DNA of 64,000 nucleotides, taken from Glossina fuscipes (Eukaryota > Arthropoda > Insecta > Diptera > Glossinidae). Where the stretch lies: assembly GCF_014805625.2 (NCBI RefSeq), contig NW_023998450.1, forward strand, positions 535,172 to 599,171. Reading direction: 5' to 3'. Below are positions 34,401-43,330 of this stretch, piece after piece. The notes beneath the pieces were generated by a model, which searched no databases, was not told the origin of the DNA, and saw only the letters and a list, made by a program, of their open reading frames with translations. Position 1 is the stretch's first letter; each line of letters starts with the position of its first letter. Position numbers and translations under genes: made by a program.

Positions 34401-34899
34401 TTGCGTTCTGTTCTTTTAATTAAATATATAGTCATATTTACATACTCATCTTGAAAAAACTATTCGGTAAATTCTAAGGATTTGCAAAATACATAACAAA
34501 AAGTCACTGTCGAGGCACACGCTAAGCAAATGTCATGTTTTCATTGATTTTTTGGCATTTTTTGTTTATTATATGAGAAGTTCCCTTTTTGTTCTCGATA
34601 TTGAATTGATAAATACCAAACATTCTAATTACCTTTTTTTTTGGTGATAAAAAGAGATCAATAAAGTCCGTTCTACCAATATTTTTCGATTAATAACTGG
34701 ACTGCTATAGCATCGCATTGCATTTAAAAAGCTTAGGGCGCTAAATAGGGTGAATGCAAAAGTATTGTCTTTCTCATTTGTTACTTTGGTGTCATTATTC
34801 GCAAATCGATTTCTGGAGGTCATATTACCCTTTAGTATTTACTATTTCACTTTAGTAGAATCTTTTCATTTGTATCGGCCAGATTAGTCGGGGATGTGT
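28461..34899. other. No gene seen in 6.4 kb
   Basis: AT-rich, with scattered CATATG/TATATA strings. Frames of 60-126 codons (e.g. 28540-28920 minus, 31555-31854 plus, 33266-33526 plus) lack recognisable domains. The last has a short Glu/Lys-rich stretch from a GAA repeat. No transposon proteins, RNA genes or long repeats were identified. Confidence 0.4.
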
Positions 34900-34948
34900 C
34901 ACGGAAATATTTAAAAAGGAATATAAGTCAGAGTCAACACTTCAGGAT

Positions 34949-35540
34949 ATGTTCTTAGCTCTACATAAGAATAATTCCAAGCTATATCTAGTAGAAAAGC
35001 TAAAGATGGTAGGCGAAGCCAAAGAAATAATTAACACTAATCTGGAAGGTTTTGAAATCCCTTGGTTAAAACTAACTGCTACGAAAACAAACGTGTTCCA
35101 AAATTTTTTAGCTACTAATGATAGTACTGCTCAAGTAACTCGGCTCAAAATTGATGCAAAGACTTGGAAGGAGTACGCTCTACTTGCTTATGCGAAACCT
35201 CTCTCAATGTATGAAAGCAAAACCAGAAACCGGTGTAGAGTGTCCCACTTGGAAGGAAATTAATGATATTTTAACACTCGATATCAAACCCTAGAATCAG
35301 ATGCCAATCTCCAATGTTCCTGTAATTCAGCTGCTTTGAGTCACAAAATGCCATCGTTTACATAGTCTAACAGAAAACCTAACAAGCAAAAGCTGAATGT
35401 CTTTTCGACCAAGCTAACAGTTTCTACAGACCAACGCGCATTATATGTAAACAAATCCATCACTTAATATTATGTCTCACTTTTCTTAGGATGACCGTGG
35501 AAGAAGGCATCGTTACCGTGAAATGACATAAGTATCACCT
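34949..35540 (+). pseudogene. BEL/Pao gag fragment
   Basis: LHKNNSKLYLVEKLKMVGEA followed by KEIINTNLEGFEIPW matches the conserved part of BEL/Pao Gag (DUF1759 type), usually ...N-x-x-L-x-x-x-x-K-x-x-x-L-x-x-x-L-x-G-E-A.... In shifted frames further on, PTWKEINDIL and TRYQTLESD match the following F-L-x-x-R-x-x-x-L-E block. CKQIHHLILCLTFLRMTVEE near 35,440-35,500 resembles the Cys-His segment of this family. Frameshifts at about 35,263 and 35,500 break it. Gag would form the intracellular particle. Confidence 0.6.
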
Positions 35541-36039
35541 TAAGTAAGTTTAACCATATTCCACGAGATGAGAAACTGTACCGCCAATTATACTTGCTAT
35601 ATCTTCAAGCGAGTAAATTACTTTTTGCTTCATAGAACCGATTATAAACCGCGGCAAATCGTAATAGCATATTACTATCTCCTCGCAATAGATAAGCTGG
35701 CGGGAGACGGTAATAATTTCCGAAATCTTAACAATAATGCCCAAGCCCAATTGTGTTTTTCTCCACCTGATCCATCGATCCGTCCATCGACGGAGATGAT
35801 GTATAAACAAGAAATACTTGAAGTGGTTCAAAAAGATTCGCAATCTTCCTTTTTAGCTCAAAACAGTATTTTTCATGAATAATAGGAGGCAAGGATGATT
35901 ATAAGGGCGTACAACCCAGTTTTTCAGTTCTTTGATCTTAATACCCAATTATTGTTTTTTGTGGGAACTGGAATAGGTTCCTAAAATATCAGTGTCAAAT
36001 TGATTAATTCTTTGAAATCACAGTGAAGCTTTCTAGCTA

Positions 36040-36240
36040 TCCTCTACGATTTGGACAGATATAGCAATTGTGCTCTCTTGGTTAGAAAAGCACCCTTGCC
36101 ATTGATGAGAGTGTGTGGCAAATCGCATAGCATCGATAATTGAAAAATATTGGTAACGAAATCTGGTCTCATGTTAGCTCAAGAGACAACCTTGCCGATT
36201 TCACTTTGTTAAAAATCACTTGACCATCTTATGCCATTGA
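36040..36240 (+). pseudogene. BEL/Pao RNase H-region fragment
   Basis: TIWTDIAIVLSWLEKHPC corresponds to the W-T-D-S-x-x-x-L-x-W-L block. ECVANRIASI matches F-V-A-N-R-V. IWSHVSSRDNLADF matches the W-x-H-V-x-x-x-x-N-P-A-D block, with Leu for Pro. A frameshift lies between the parts. The set and spacing are characteristic of BEL/Pao pol. Confidence 0.6.
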
Positions 36241-36424
36241 AACTATTTCTCAGAATAAGACGTGTTATCTCGCAAGTTACATGCAAACTTAACGTTTCAA
36301 CCCTTTTATCGTATCGAAAGGCCTAATGCGATTAGTCATTATATCAGCCTAATTGAAATGAGAGACAAAATATTTCATTTAGATGATGTAAATGGTTTTT
36401 CTGTCCTCCCCTTTTCAATTGCTA

Positions 36425-36870
36425 GACTGGCATTTGAGCGGCTTGTGAGAAACGGGGCTCAAAAATACTAAAGCCCATCTGAGAAACGTTGCTCTAAATC
36501 TTAAATTCCAAAAATTATTGATAATGTTAGCTAGGATAGAAGGATTTTGAAAGACCCGTTAAGCTCTATGAGTGACGGTCTTAATAATCTCTTTTAACTC
36601 CCGCCGAAGTAAACGTTTCTGATCTACGATTACATTATAAAAAGTACCTTAAGGAGTTGCATAAAAGATATATGTGAAAGACTCCCCGTTAGGAATATTA
36701 AAGTGGTCGATATGGTCGCAATTCGAAACGATAACCTTTATTCTTGGCAACTGGGTCATGTATTGAGAATTTATCCTGCTCATGACGGTGACATTCGTCT
36801 TGTAGGCTGACAGTACGAGTTGCACTTCTGATAGTGACACATTAATCATTACTTTTTCGTTAAGAGATGT
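36425..36870 (+). pseudogene. BEL/Pao integrase C-terminal fragment
   Basis: In successive shifted frames: VRNGAQKY/RNVALNLK, then FQKLLIMLARIEGF (normally ...L-x-x-x-E-x-x-L-N-S-R-P), LTPAEVNVSDLRLHYKKYLK, and DMVAIRNDNLYSWQLGHVLR followed by IYPAHDGDIRLV. The last block matches the domain G-D-x-V-x-I-x-x-x-N-x-P-x-x-x-W-x-L-G-R-V-x-x-x-x-P-G-x-D-G-x-x-R-V of BEL/Pao integrases. A 210-bp frame at 36262-36471 overlaps the start. The DDE core is not visible. Confidence 0.65.
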
Positions 36871-36900
36871 CAAAAAAGCGGGGTTCTTCCGCTGATTCAG

Positions 36901-37208
36901 TGTTGCCAAATATTTCTATTCCGCCGCCAACAAAAAGATCGTTCCGCCGCCGCAAACATCTAATAATAATAATAATAATTCCGCGCTTTGTAAGTTGTGT
37001 AAACGTTCCCTGTTGACCTATGTTAACATTGCGCTGTTGACCTATTTAAAGCACTCGACAAGGATCAACGGCGGTATAAGAGAGAAGCTGTAGCATAAAC
37101 TGTTTGACAGTCCGTCATGAGACCGGTGTGGTTCAGTCACTATTGTTTCACCCTCTGAGACAAAAAGTGTCACACGATACCCAAATTTTTTAGGGCTTAG
37201 CGTCAACA
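36901..37208 (+). repeat. LTR-like end of the BEL/Pao remnant
   Basis: It starts TGTTG (36901) just after the integrase end and finishes CAACA (37208). An alternative start at 37011 gives longer matching termini, TGTTGAC/GTCAACA. Inside are (TAA)7 at about 36960-36979, a TATAAG box at 37075 and a repeated TGTTGACCTAT (37011 and 37035). No target duplication was found. The polypurine stretch AAAAAAGCGGGG near 36,872 is a possible tract but does not abut the repeat. Confidence 0.4.
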
Positions 37209-37928
37209 ACATCATCAACTATATCAACGTCTACAACAACAGATATAGGATCAGCAATTTCAGCCGCACCGTCGGCAAATACTGCCATCTCCTACCTTTG
37301 CCACAATCTAGCATCGACGAAATGCTGTATTAGTACGTTTATACTTTTATTTCGTTATCTTATAATATTACTATATATTTATTATATTACTATATATTAG
37401 TGTAAAGCAAGGGGGCGGGATGTTCAGATGGCAAGATGTTTTTTTACTTATTACTTATTGGAGATATCGTTCTTTCTTTCTTTCTCTCTTCTCGTATTTT
37501 TCTCTGACGTGATCACTTGCATACTAGCAGTTGAGCCATTCTAACTAATTGATTTTATATATCGCACAACACTTTAAATGCTAACGGCTAAGGTCAAGAG
37601 AAGCACAACCTTTCCCGAAGGTCGTTTGGTCTAACTGAATTTTTAAAACGGCTTTAAAGTTTCTAAGGATATTATCGAAACGAGTGGCAAACTTTAAAAT
37701 GTTGCTTTTACATGAGCCATTGAGAGGGACTTACATAAGAGGTTTTAAAGTTGAAGTAGGTGCTTGTATAAAGTCACTAGGCATCCTTAGATCTTCGGTA
37801 GCTTACAGGCAGTCTAAAAGTCATTCCCAGTGTGGTTACGTCAGTTTTTTTCTTTTTTTTTCTTGATTTTTCCTTCTTTCAGACACATTCGAAATTTTTC
37901 TTTTAAAAAGTTTCAAATGACAACGTAT
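37209..37928. other. No gene seen
   Basis: CAA/TCA-rich DNA to about 37,300, then AT-rich and T-rich sequence. No supported gene. Confidence 0.4.
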
Positions 37929-38272
37929 TCACGTAAGATGTTGTTGCGGGTCTGAGGTCTTTAAGTAAACTTTTTCTGATTTGCTGTGTGCAGTTTGTAT
38001 ATGGTTTTCGATAAAATTCAATTTTTTCATAAGATCTTGAATTGCGTTTCTCAGCAATCTTGAAAGCGAGTTGTTTATAGGGCGGCGAAGTTTCGAAGAA
38101 AAAATATGAAAATGTAAAGAAAATAAATAAAAAATGTTATAAAATTTATTTAAAGGGTGGGAAGATCTCCGAATAATAAGAAATACCTTGAACTGTGAAT
38201 CGGCTCTATCCGACCGTTTTTGGAAATAAGACGGCTGAATCTGAAAGACAACGATTTGATAAAATGTCGTAG

Positions 38273-38959
38273 TCACAAGCGAATTAAACGTGCGTTAACT
38301 TTTCTTGAACCATCCCTTTGTTGGGTACTTGGACTGCTGCTCCCCAATAACTGCGATCGCCATATAGTTTTAAAGCATGGGTCTTCAAAGTCCCACTTGT
38401 TGTTGTGGTAGGCACTCTGGACAACCCATGGACCACGGAATCGATATTTTTCTGGCATCTCATGAATGTAAAGCTTTCGCTTGAGATGTTTGTTTAACTG
38501 TGATTTTAGTTCCACCGTATTAACGGGAATTGATTCGTTGATATTGAGCAGTATAACAAGAAATTCTTGAAAACTAAACAGCTTCCACTAGAAGACCAAA
38601 GTAAATCCTTCGTTTTTTTTTAAATTTTTATTTACTATTTGCCAGCTTGCCTTCATATTAATAGCTCCAAAATTGTCGCTCTTTTGCAAGTGCTTGATGA
38701 ATATCTCATAAGATCCATCAAACGACTTATCTTCGTCATACACAAACAATTTGAAATTCGAATATTTTTTTAATTGCTTATGGTATTGTTCTTCACTCCT
38801 GTAAATAACACTCCTGCTTGTAAAAACGAATGCTTGAAAATTGTCCGCCGCTCCTCGGCATTGTGTCTGTAATCGCCTTAACAGTGAACAAATTAATGCG
38901 AGTACAGATTGTATATTATCGTGATGTTGTTTGTGCCCCCCTATTGCTGCACTAAATAG
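38273..38959 (-). CDS. Unrecognised minus-strand coding-like frame (two parts)
   Basis: A stop-free stretch of about 123 codons runs on the minus strand from 38959 to a TAG at 38588-38590, without a clear ATG start. After the stop the protein-like text continues in another frame to 38273 (MELKSQLNKHLKRK..., 80 codons). Local text such as CRGAADNFQAFVFTSRSV, YSNFKLFVYDEDKSFDGSYE and EKYRFRGPWVVQSAYHNN has the composition of a real protein. I do not recognise the family. It could be a decayed transposon protein or a host-derived pseudogene. A further low-complexity frame continues to 37,929. Confidence 0.35.
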
Positions 38960-39199
38960 TTATCACCTACAGGCACATCACGATGAGGCAAGGTTTCCCT
39001 TGGTGTTATGTGATAAATTTAGATTTTTGCAGTGTATTCGAAATCCTCTAATTTGCATCCCAAGGATCTGCAGGCTGCAAAAGGTTGTTTGTGGTGAGAA
39101 TGGCTCGCTGCGGGAATTGCTTGCCATAGGAACTCCGTGTTTTCTCACATTCTAATAATCTTTTTCGTCTTAAACTTATGCACTATATTACGGCAATAT

Positions 39200-39443
39200 A
39201 CTTGGCTATTTTAAATTAGCTAGAATTGAGTTAATACTGGTGGGGACTTACCAATCTCTATATATTTTTTGCATTACCGACTAGGGAGCTGTTTCAGGTG
39301 GTGCGGCTAGTGATATGATGATGTATTTCTATATATATTAATTATTGTAATTATATACCTCCGATAAACGCAAATCGTTTTGGTCAGTGTCGCCTGTACT
39401 CTGTATTTAGATAAATACATAAATAAAAAATAAAATAAAAAAG
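39200..39443 (+). repeat. Possible 3' end of another retroelement
   Basis: A non-coding stretch ends in GATAAATACATAAATAAA followed by further A-rich units (39409-39443), resembling a LINE tail. No coding part upstream could be assigned. Confidence 0.25.
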
Positions 39444-39486
39444 ACCTTATATACTCAGTATTAAGCCGAGATATTTTATAGATAAC

Positions 39487-41165
39487 TCTCCCTTCGAAGA
39501 AACCCGCTAGGGTTTCACAAAGTGGTTAAATACTACAAAAATAAAGAAATGCGAGGCATAGATTCAATTACCTCTACTACCAAAACTATTGCAGATATCT
39601 TCAAATGATTAACTCCTCACATTTTACTAATCCTAAATATGTTTATAAATATTTTAATTCCACAAAAGGAAATTTTCATATATCCATGGTCGATGTTTTT
39701 TTCAATAGCTCCGATTCCTCTGGTGACATTGAAAAGTCGAACCTCTTTGCTCAACACTTCCCATGAAGTTTTTCTTTCGCTGACTCCGGTTTAACTGATG
39801 TCAAATCACAAATCTGATTTTGATTTCGAATTTGGTCAGCTAAGAAAATGGCGCTTGCAATGCTATGTTTAAGGCCGTTAAAATATGGTTATGCGCCAGG
39901 GACATCGCGTATATTCAAGTCCTGCTCTAATGAACTACGTCGTGTTACCTTAAAAATTTGTAATCATTCCCTTGAAATAGGCGTTTCGCTTTGTGTTGGG
40001 AGAGTAGCTTTCTTATATAACCTCGCAAATGTGACAACAGACAGCTGGTCGAGAACTATAAAGGCAATGCTAAGTTGAGGGTCTCAATCTAATTGTTTGT
40101 ATGAATTGTTATCCAGTAATTAGCTCAAGCTATCAAACCATTTACTTCTCCATTTCAGCATGACTTTCTAAAAGGAAGATTAACTGTTACGGGCCTCTTA
40201 GAGTTCACTTCAAAGCTTTCTTCTGTGGCCTGCGCACGGATGACGAATGCACTGATTTCAGTAAAGCTTTTTAGCCAAAAATCATTGATCTTGGCCACCA
40301 GGTTTTTTTAATGCTTTCCTATGCATCAGCGATAGCTCTTCGGGGATCAAATCCATCCATATTATAATGTACAATGAAGGTGTTAATCTGGTTTTTTTCT
40401 TCTCCTTGGAATCGCATTCGTATCTCCTTTAATCTGATTTAGATAATTTCGGTACATGGTGCTCATTAAATTTTAGGAAACCAGATCTAGAACACTGCAA
40501 GAAACTTTCATTCTCAAGGAGAAATCCATCCGCTATTCAATATTCCATCGATTGATATATATTGTGGAATATGAAGATTTGTTAATCGATTTAGTGATTT
40601 TGTTTGACTAAAAACTATACTTTAATCTTTACATTGAGCTCTATTTAAATAGAGATAGATCAGTGGCACAGTAGCTAAACGATTTGACGATTCTTGCATT
40701 ACAAAAACGCCGCACATGACCAATACGCAAGCTTGCCTTGGTTGTGTGGCTTCCGCCCTAGAAATGCTATGTAAATTTAATATAATACATTCAAAAGCAA
40801 TTCCTGCTCTTTTCTCTTAGAAATTTGGGTTGCGAAGAGCTTGTCTCTTTGCCTCTTTATGTAAATAGATTGCTTTGTTAGTCACCCACATTTAGTTGCC
40901 TTTGCAAAAATCAAAATGATTCTTAATCTTAATATCCGATTCTTGACATTCTCTCAAATACGCACGATTTTCCTATGTCGTGTTTAAATTTAGTTGTAAT
41001 CTTAATATTTTACTCCCATTCGAACATTAAGCGACTTCGTTTACTATTATCGGTTACCATGCTGTCGCATGTGTGCAACGGGTTAGGATTCCACTCATAA
41101 CTTGGATCTGTATCGACCGCAGATATGCCGTCGTGCTAAATGTGTTCGCTTTTTTTTCTTTTTAA
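39487..41165 (+). mobile_element. CR1-like LINE, copy D (5' segment, diverged)
   Basis: Collinear with copy A from the linker region (AGGCATAGATTCAATTACC resembles AAGGCATAGATTTAACTCC) through RT to the 3' UTR. Blocks include KYGYAPGTSRIFKSCSNELR (39848-40078), the active-site equivalent at 40370-40381 now reading YNEG, and 3' UTR text near 41,100. It is much more diverged than A, B or C, so it is an older insertion. The 3' UTR is interrupted at TTAA 41162-41165 by a piggyBac-like element and resumes at 43,282. Confidence 0.7.
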
Positions 41166-41178
41166 CACTAAACGTACC
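41166..41178 (+). repeat. Left terminal inverted repeat of piggyBac-like element
   Basis: CACTAAACGTACC directly after TTAA; it pairs with the right end (43269-43281), differing at two positions. Confidence 0.8.
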
Positions 41179-41182
41179 ACGC

Positions 41183-41376
41183 ACGGTCAAATGGCCGTTT
41201 TTAAACTTTCATTTAAAATTTCTCGCATAAAACGTTATTGTATCATCATGTATCTTATTGCCTTTTCCTAAAATATACATACAAACTATTTTTCAATATT
41301 TACAACTTTTTTTAATGTGTATTTTCCGAGAACGAGTTATACCTTGTCTAGTCTCCATCAGCGGTCTTTTGACCGC
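41183..41376 (+). repeat. Subterminal palindromes, left side
   Basis: ACGGTCAAATGGCCGT (41183-41198) and GCGGTCTTTTGACCGC (41361-41376, perfect 6-bp arms around TTTT) are two versions of one palindromic motif. A third, imperfect version (GCGGTCATTTGACAAC, 43222-43237) lies near the right end. They are plausible transposase binding sites. Confidence 0.55.
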
Positions 41377-41387
41377 TTGAAAAATTT

Positions 41388-42131
41388 ATGTTATTTACGA
41401 CTATATTCTTCGATAATCGCTTTCTTGAAATTGTTTTACGGGTCTACAATGTAATTGTAGACAATCTACAATCTAATCAATGTGTCCGACATTCGTGGAA
41501 TAACAATTTATTAGACAAAACAAATAATATCGACGAGGATTGTTCGGAAGATGATCCAGAAGTTTACGATATTGATGATGATACTGCAGAAAATTATTGT
41601 GACTTATTTGACAGTGATACGGATGAAGAGAAAATTTTGAATATACGAAGAGGACAGGAAAAAAAAGACATTTATAGTTAGTTCCGAAAAGACAAATGAG
41701 GAAGAGATTGAAACTGCTATGAACGGAACTGTTTGGAAAAAAATAAAAGAAGGGTCTAACAGTGGAAGAACATAGATTTGTAATATTTTCAAGGAAATAT
41801 CAGGACCGACAGGATACGCTAAACGAAATATTATGAAGAGCAGAGCATTTTCAGCATTTTCTTTGATTATTGATCATAAAATGTAAGAGAATATACGGAA
41901 TATACGGAATCAGAGGCTTTTCGAGTGTTGAAAACGAAATGGAAATTATCTATTGCAAAATTGTTTGCATTTATTGGACTTCTATATGCACGCGGCGCAT
42001 ATGAAGCTTAAAATATTAATTTGTCATATTTATGGAACACGAAATGGCGTCCGTCGTTTTTCTCGACAATTATGAGTCGAAATGACTTCGCAGAAATCAT
42101 GAGATTTATTCGATTTGACAACAAAAATTAA
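41388..42131 (+). pseudogene. piggyBac-like transposase, damaged N-terminal half
   Basis: The first frame (41388-41681) is strongly acidic (DEDCSEDDPEVYDIDDDTAE), typical of piggyBac N-termini. A frameshift near 41,680 leads to NGTVWKKIKEGSNSGRT and ISGPTGYAKRNIMKSRAFSA, which match the conserved W-x-x-I and G-P-T...A blocks. Another shift near 41,890 leads to LFAFIGLLYARGAYEA, then WNTKWRPSFFSTIMSRNDFA. In-frame TAA codons at 42009-42011 and 42129-42131 interrupt this part. It therefore cannot make full-length protein, although the C-terminal frame continues in phase. Confidence 0.8.
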
Positions 42132-42164
42132 CGAAGCCAACGCTTACAAAACGATAAGTTCGCA

Positions 42165-43040
42165 TTGATTTCTCAAGTTTGGTATAAATTTATCGAAAAC
42201 AGCCAAAACTGTTATAAACCAGGAGCATGTCTTACTATAGATGAACAATTGTTTCCTACAAAAGCACGTTGTAGATTTACTCAATATATGCCCAATAAAC
42301 CGGACAAATTTGGCATAAAATTCTGGTTAGCTTCCGATGTAGCAAGTAAATATATAGTAAACGGCTTTCCATATTTGGGAAAAGATGAAGGGAGAGAATC
42401 ATCAATCCCACTTGGAGAGTTTGTAACTTGGAAATTGGCAGAACCATATACAGGCCATGGGAGAAATACAACAGTTGACATTTTTTTTACAAGCGCGTCA
42501 TTAGCGAGTAAACTTCTAGCAAAAAGAACTACTCTAGATGGAACTATCCGGAGAAATAAAAGAGAGCTACTAAAATTAGCGAGACAGGCAAAGGATAGTA
42601 TGACACGCTTCTCAACAATATTATACAAATCGAAAGATTTTATTCTTACAATTTATAAAGCTAAACCAAATAAAAAAGTATTGATACTTAGTTCAATGCA
42701 TTCATCCGTTGAAATTGAAAAAAATGACACCCGTACACCAGAGACAATTAGAGTTTATAATAGTACAAAATTCGGTGCAGATGTAACCGACCAAATGGCC
42801 AGAAAATATAGTGTAAAATCTAAATCTCAAAGATGGCCTTTACAGGTCTTTTTCAATATCTTAGATTTAGCCGGGATAAACTCTTGGATTTTATATAAAG
42901 AAGCGGCGGGTGAGGAAATATCGAGGCAAGAGTTTTTATTTCAGTTGGCAGAAGAACTTGGGATCGAATATCAGAAAGAGAAACAGATAAGCCAAGAATG
43001 CTCATCAAAAACAATAATAAATACAAACTGTTTCTTATGA
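42165..43040 (+). CDS. piggyBac-like transposase, intact C-terminal catalytic frame
   Basis: A 291-codon open frame, in phase with the damaged N-terminal half; its start here is only where the last upstream stop ends, not a natural start. It holds the catalytic core: TIDEQLFPTKARCRFTQYMP (Asp 26 of this frame), TVDIFFTSASLASKLL (Asp 105) and FGADVTDQMARKYSVK (Asp 206 and Asp 209). The spacings 79, 101 and 3 fit the piggyBac catalytic residues D268, D346, D447 and D450 of the Trichoplusia protein (78, 101, 3). Insertion requires TTAA. The cysteine-rich C-terminal domain is cut off by a frameshift at about 43,035; its remnants (SCQIRYCKVNK, ICIKCDEN) follow in another frame to about 43,110. The intact core could also be a chance survivor of a dying copy. 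Confidence 0.85.
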   Translation: MISQVWYKFIENSQNCYKPGACLTIDEQLFPTKARCRFTQYMPNKPDKFGIKFWLASDVASKYIVNGFPYLGKDEGRESSIPLGEFVTWKLAEPYTGHGRNTTVDIFFTSASLASKLLAKRTTLDGTIRRNKRELLKLARQAKDSMTRFSTILYKSKDFILTIYKAKPNKKVLILSSMHSSVEIEKNDTRTPETIRVYNSTKFGADVTDQMARKYSVKSKSQRWPLQVFFNILDLAGINSWILYKEAAGEEISRQEFLFQLAEELGIEYQKEKQISQECSSKTIINTNCFL

Positions 43041-43268
43041 ACGGAGATCTTGTCAAATAAGATATTGTAAAGTCAACAAAACAAACAAAATTTGTATAAA
43101 ATGTGATGAAAATGCATAAAAGTAAATAAAACATACAACACCGAAAAGCGTGGAACGAGTTTTTATTGTAGCATCAGAAAAATATTTTGTTTACTATCTA
43201 CTTTATATATGTTCTTTTGACGCGGTCATTTGACAACTTATGGTAGAAATAGGTATACATGAAATGTC

Positions 43269-43281
43269 GGTAGCTTTAGTG
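43269..43281 (-). repeat. Right terminal inverted repeat of piggyBac-like element
   Basis: GGTAGCTTTAGTG directly before TTAA; its reverse complement is CACTAAAGCTACC. Confidence 0.8.
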
Positions 43282-43285
43282 TTAA

Positions 43286-43330
43286 TTTACTTATATATTT
43301 AGTTAAAAAAAAACGTAACAACGTAAACTA
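43286..43330 (+). mobile_element. CR1-like copy D, remainder of 3' UTR
   Basis: TTTACTTATATATTTAG after the right TTAA resembles TGTACTTATACTAAG of the family 3' UTR. The homologous position directly follows the T-rich tract before the left TTAA. No AAAT tail was recognised. Confidence 0.45.

Larger units (their letters stand above)
34900..37208 (+). mobile_element. BEL/Pao LTR retrotransposon remnant
   Basis: Pieces occur in the correct order on the plus strand: gag (34949 to about 35540), RNase H-like part of pol (about 36040-36240), integrase C-terminal region (about 36425-36870) and an LTR-like end (36901-37208). Protease, most of RT and the integrase core are missing or unreadable. No 5' LTR was recognised, so the left limit is approximate. 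An unrelated-looking stretch at 35,550-35,990 may be an insertion. Confidence 0.65.
41162..43285 (+). mobile_element. piggyBac-like DNA transposon with TTAA target duplication
   Basis: TTAA at 41162-41165 and 43282-43285 flanks a 2116-bp element (41166-43281). Its termini CACTAAACGTACC (left) and GGTAGCTTTAGTG (right) form a 13-bp inverted repeat with 11 matches. Subterminal palindromic GGTC...GACC motifs lie near both ends. The interior encodes a piggyBac transposase. TTAA specificity, inverted ends, subterminal repeats and transposase together identify the superfamily. The TIRs and target site look intact; the transposase is damaged in its N-terminal half. It sits in the 3' UTR of CR1-like copy D. 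Confidence 0.9.
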
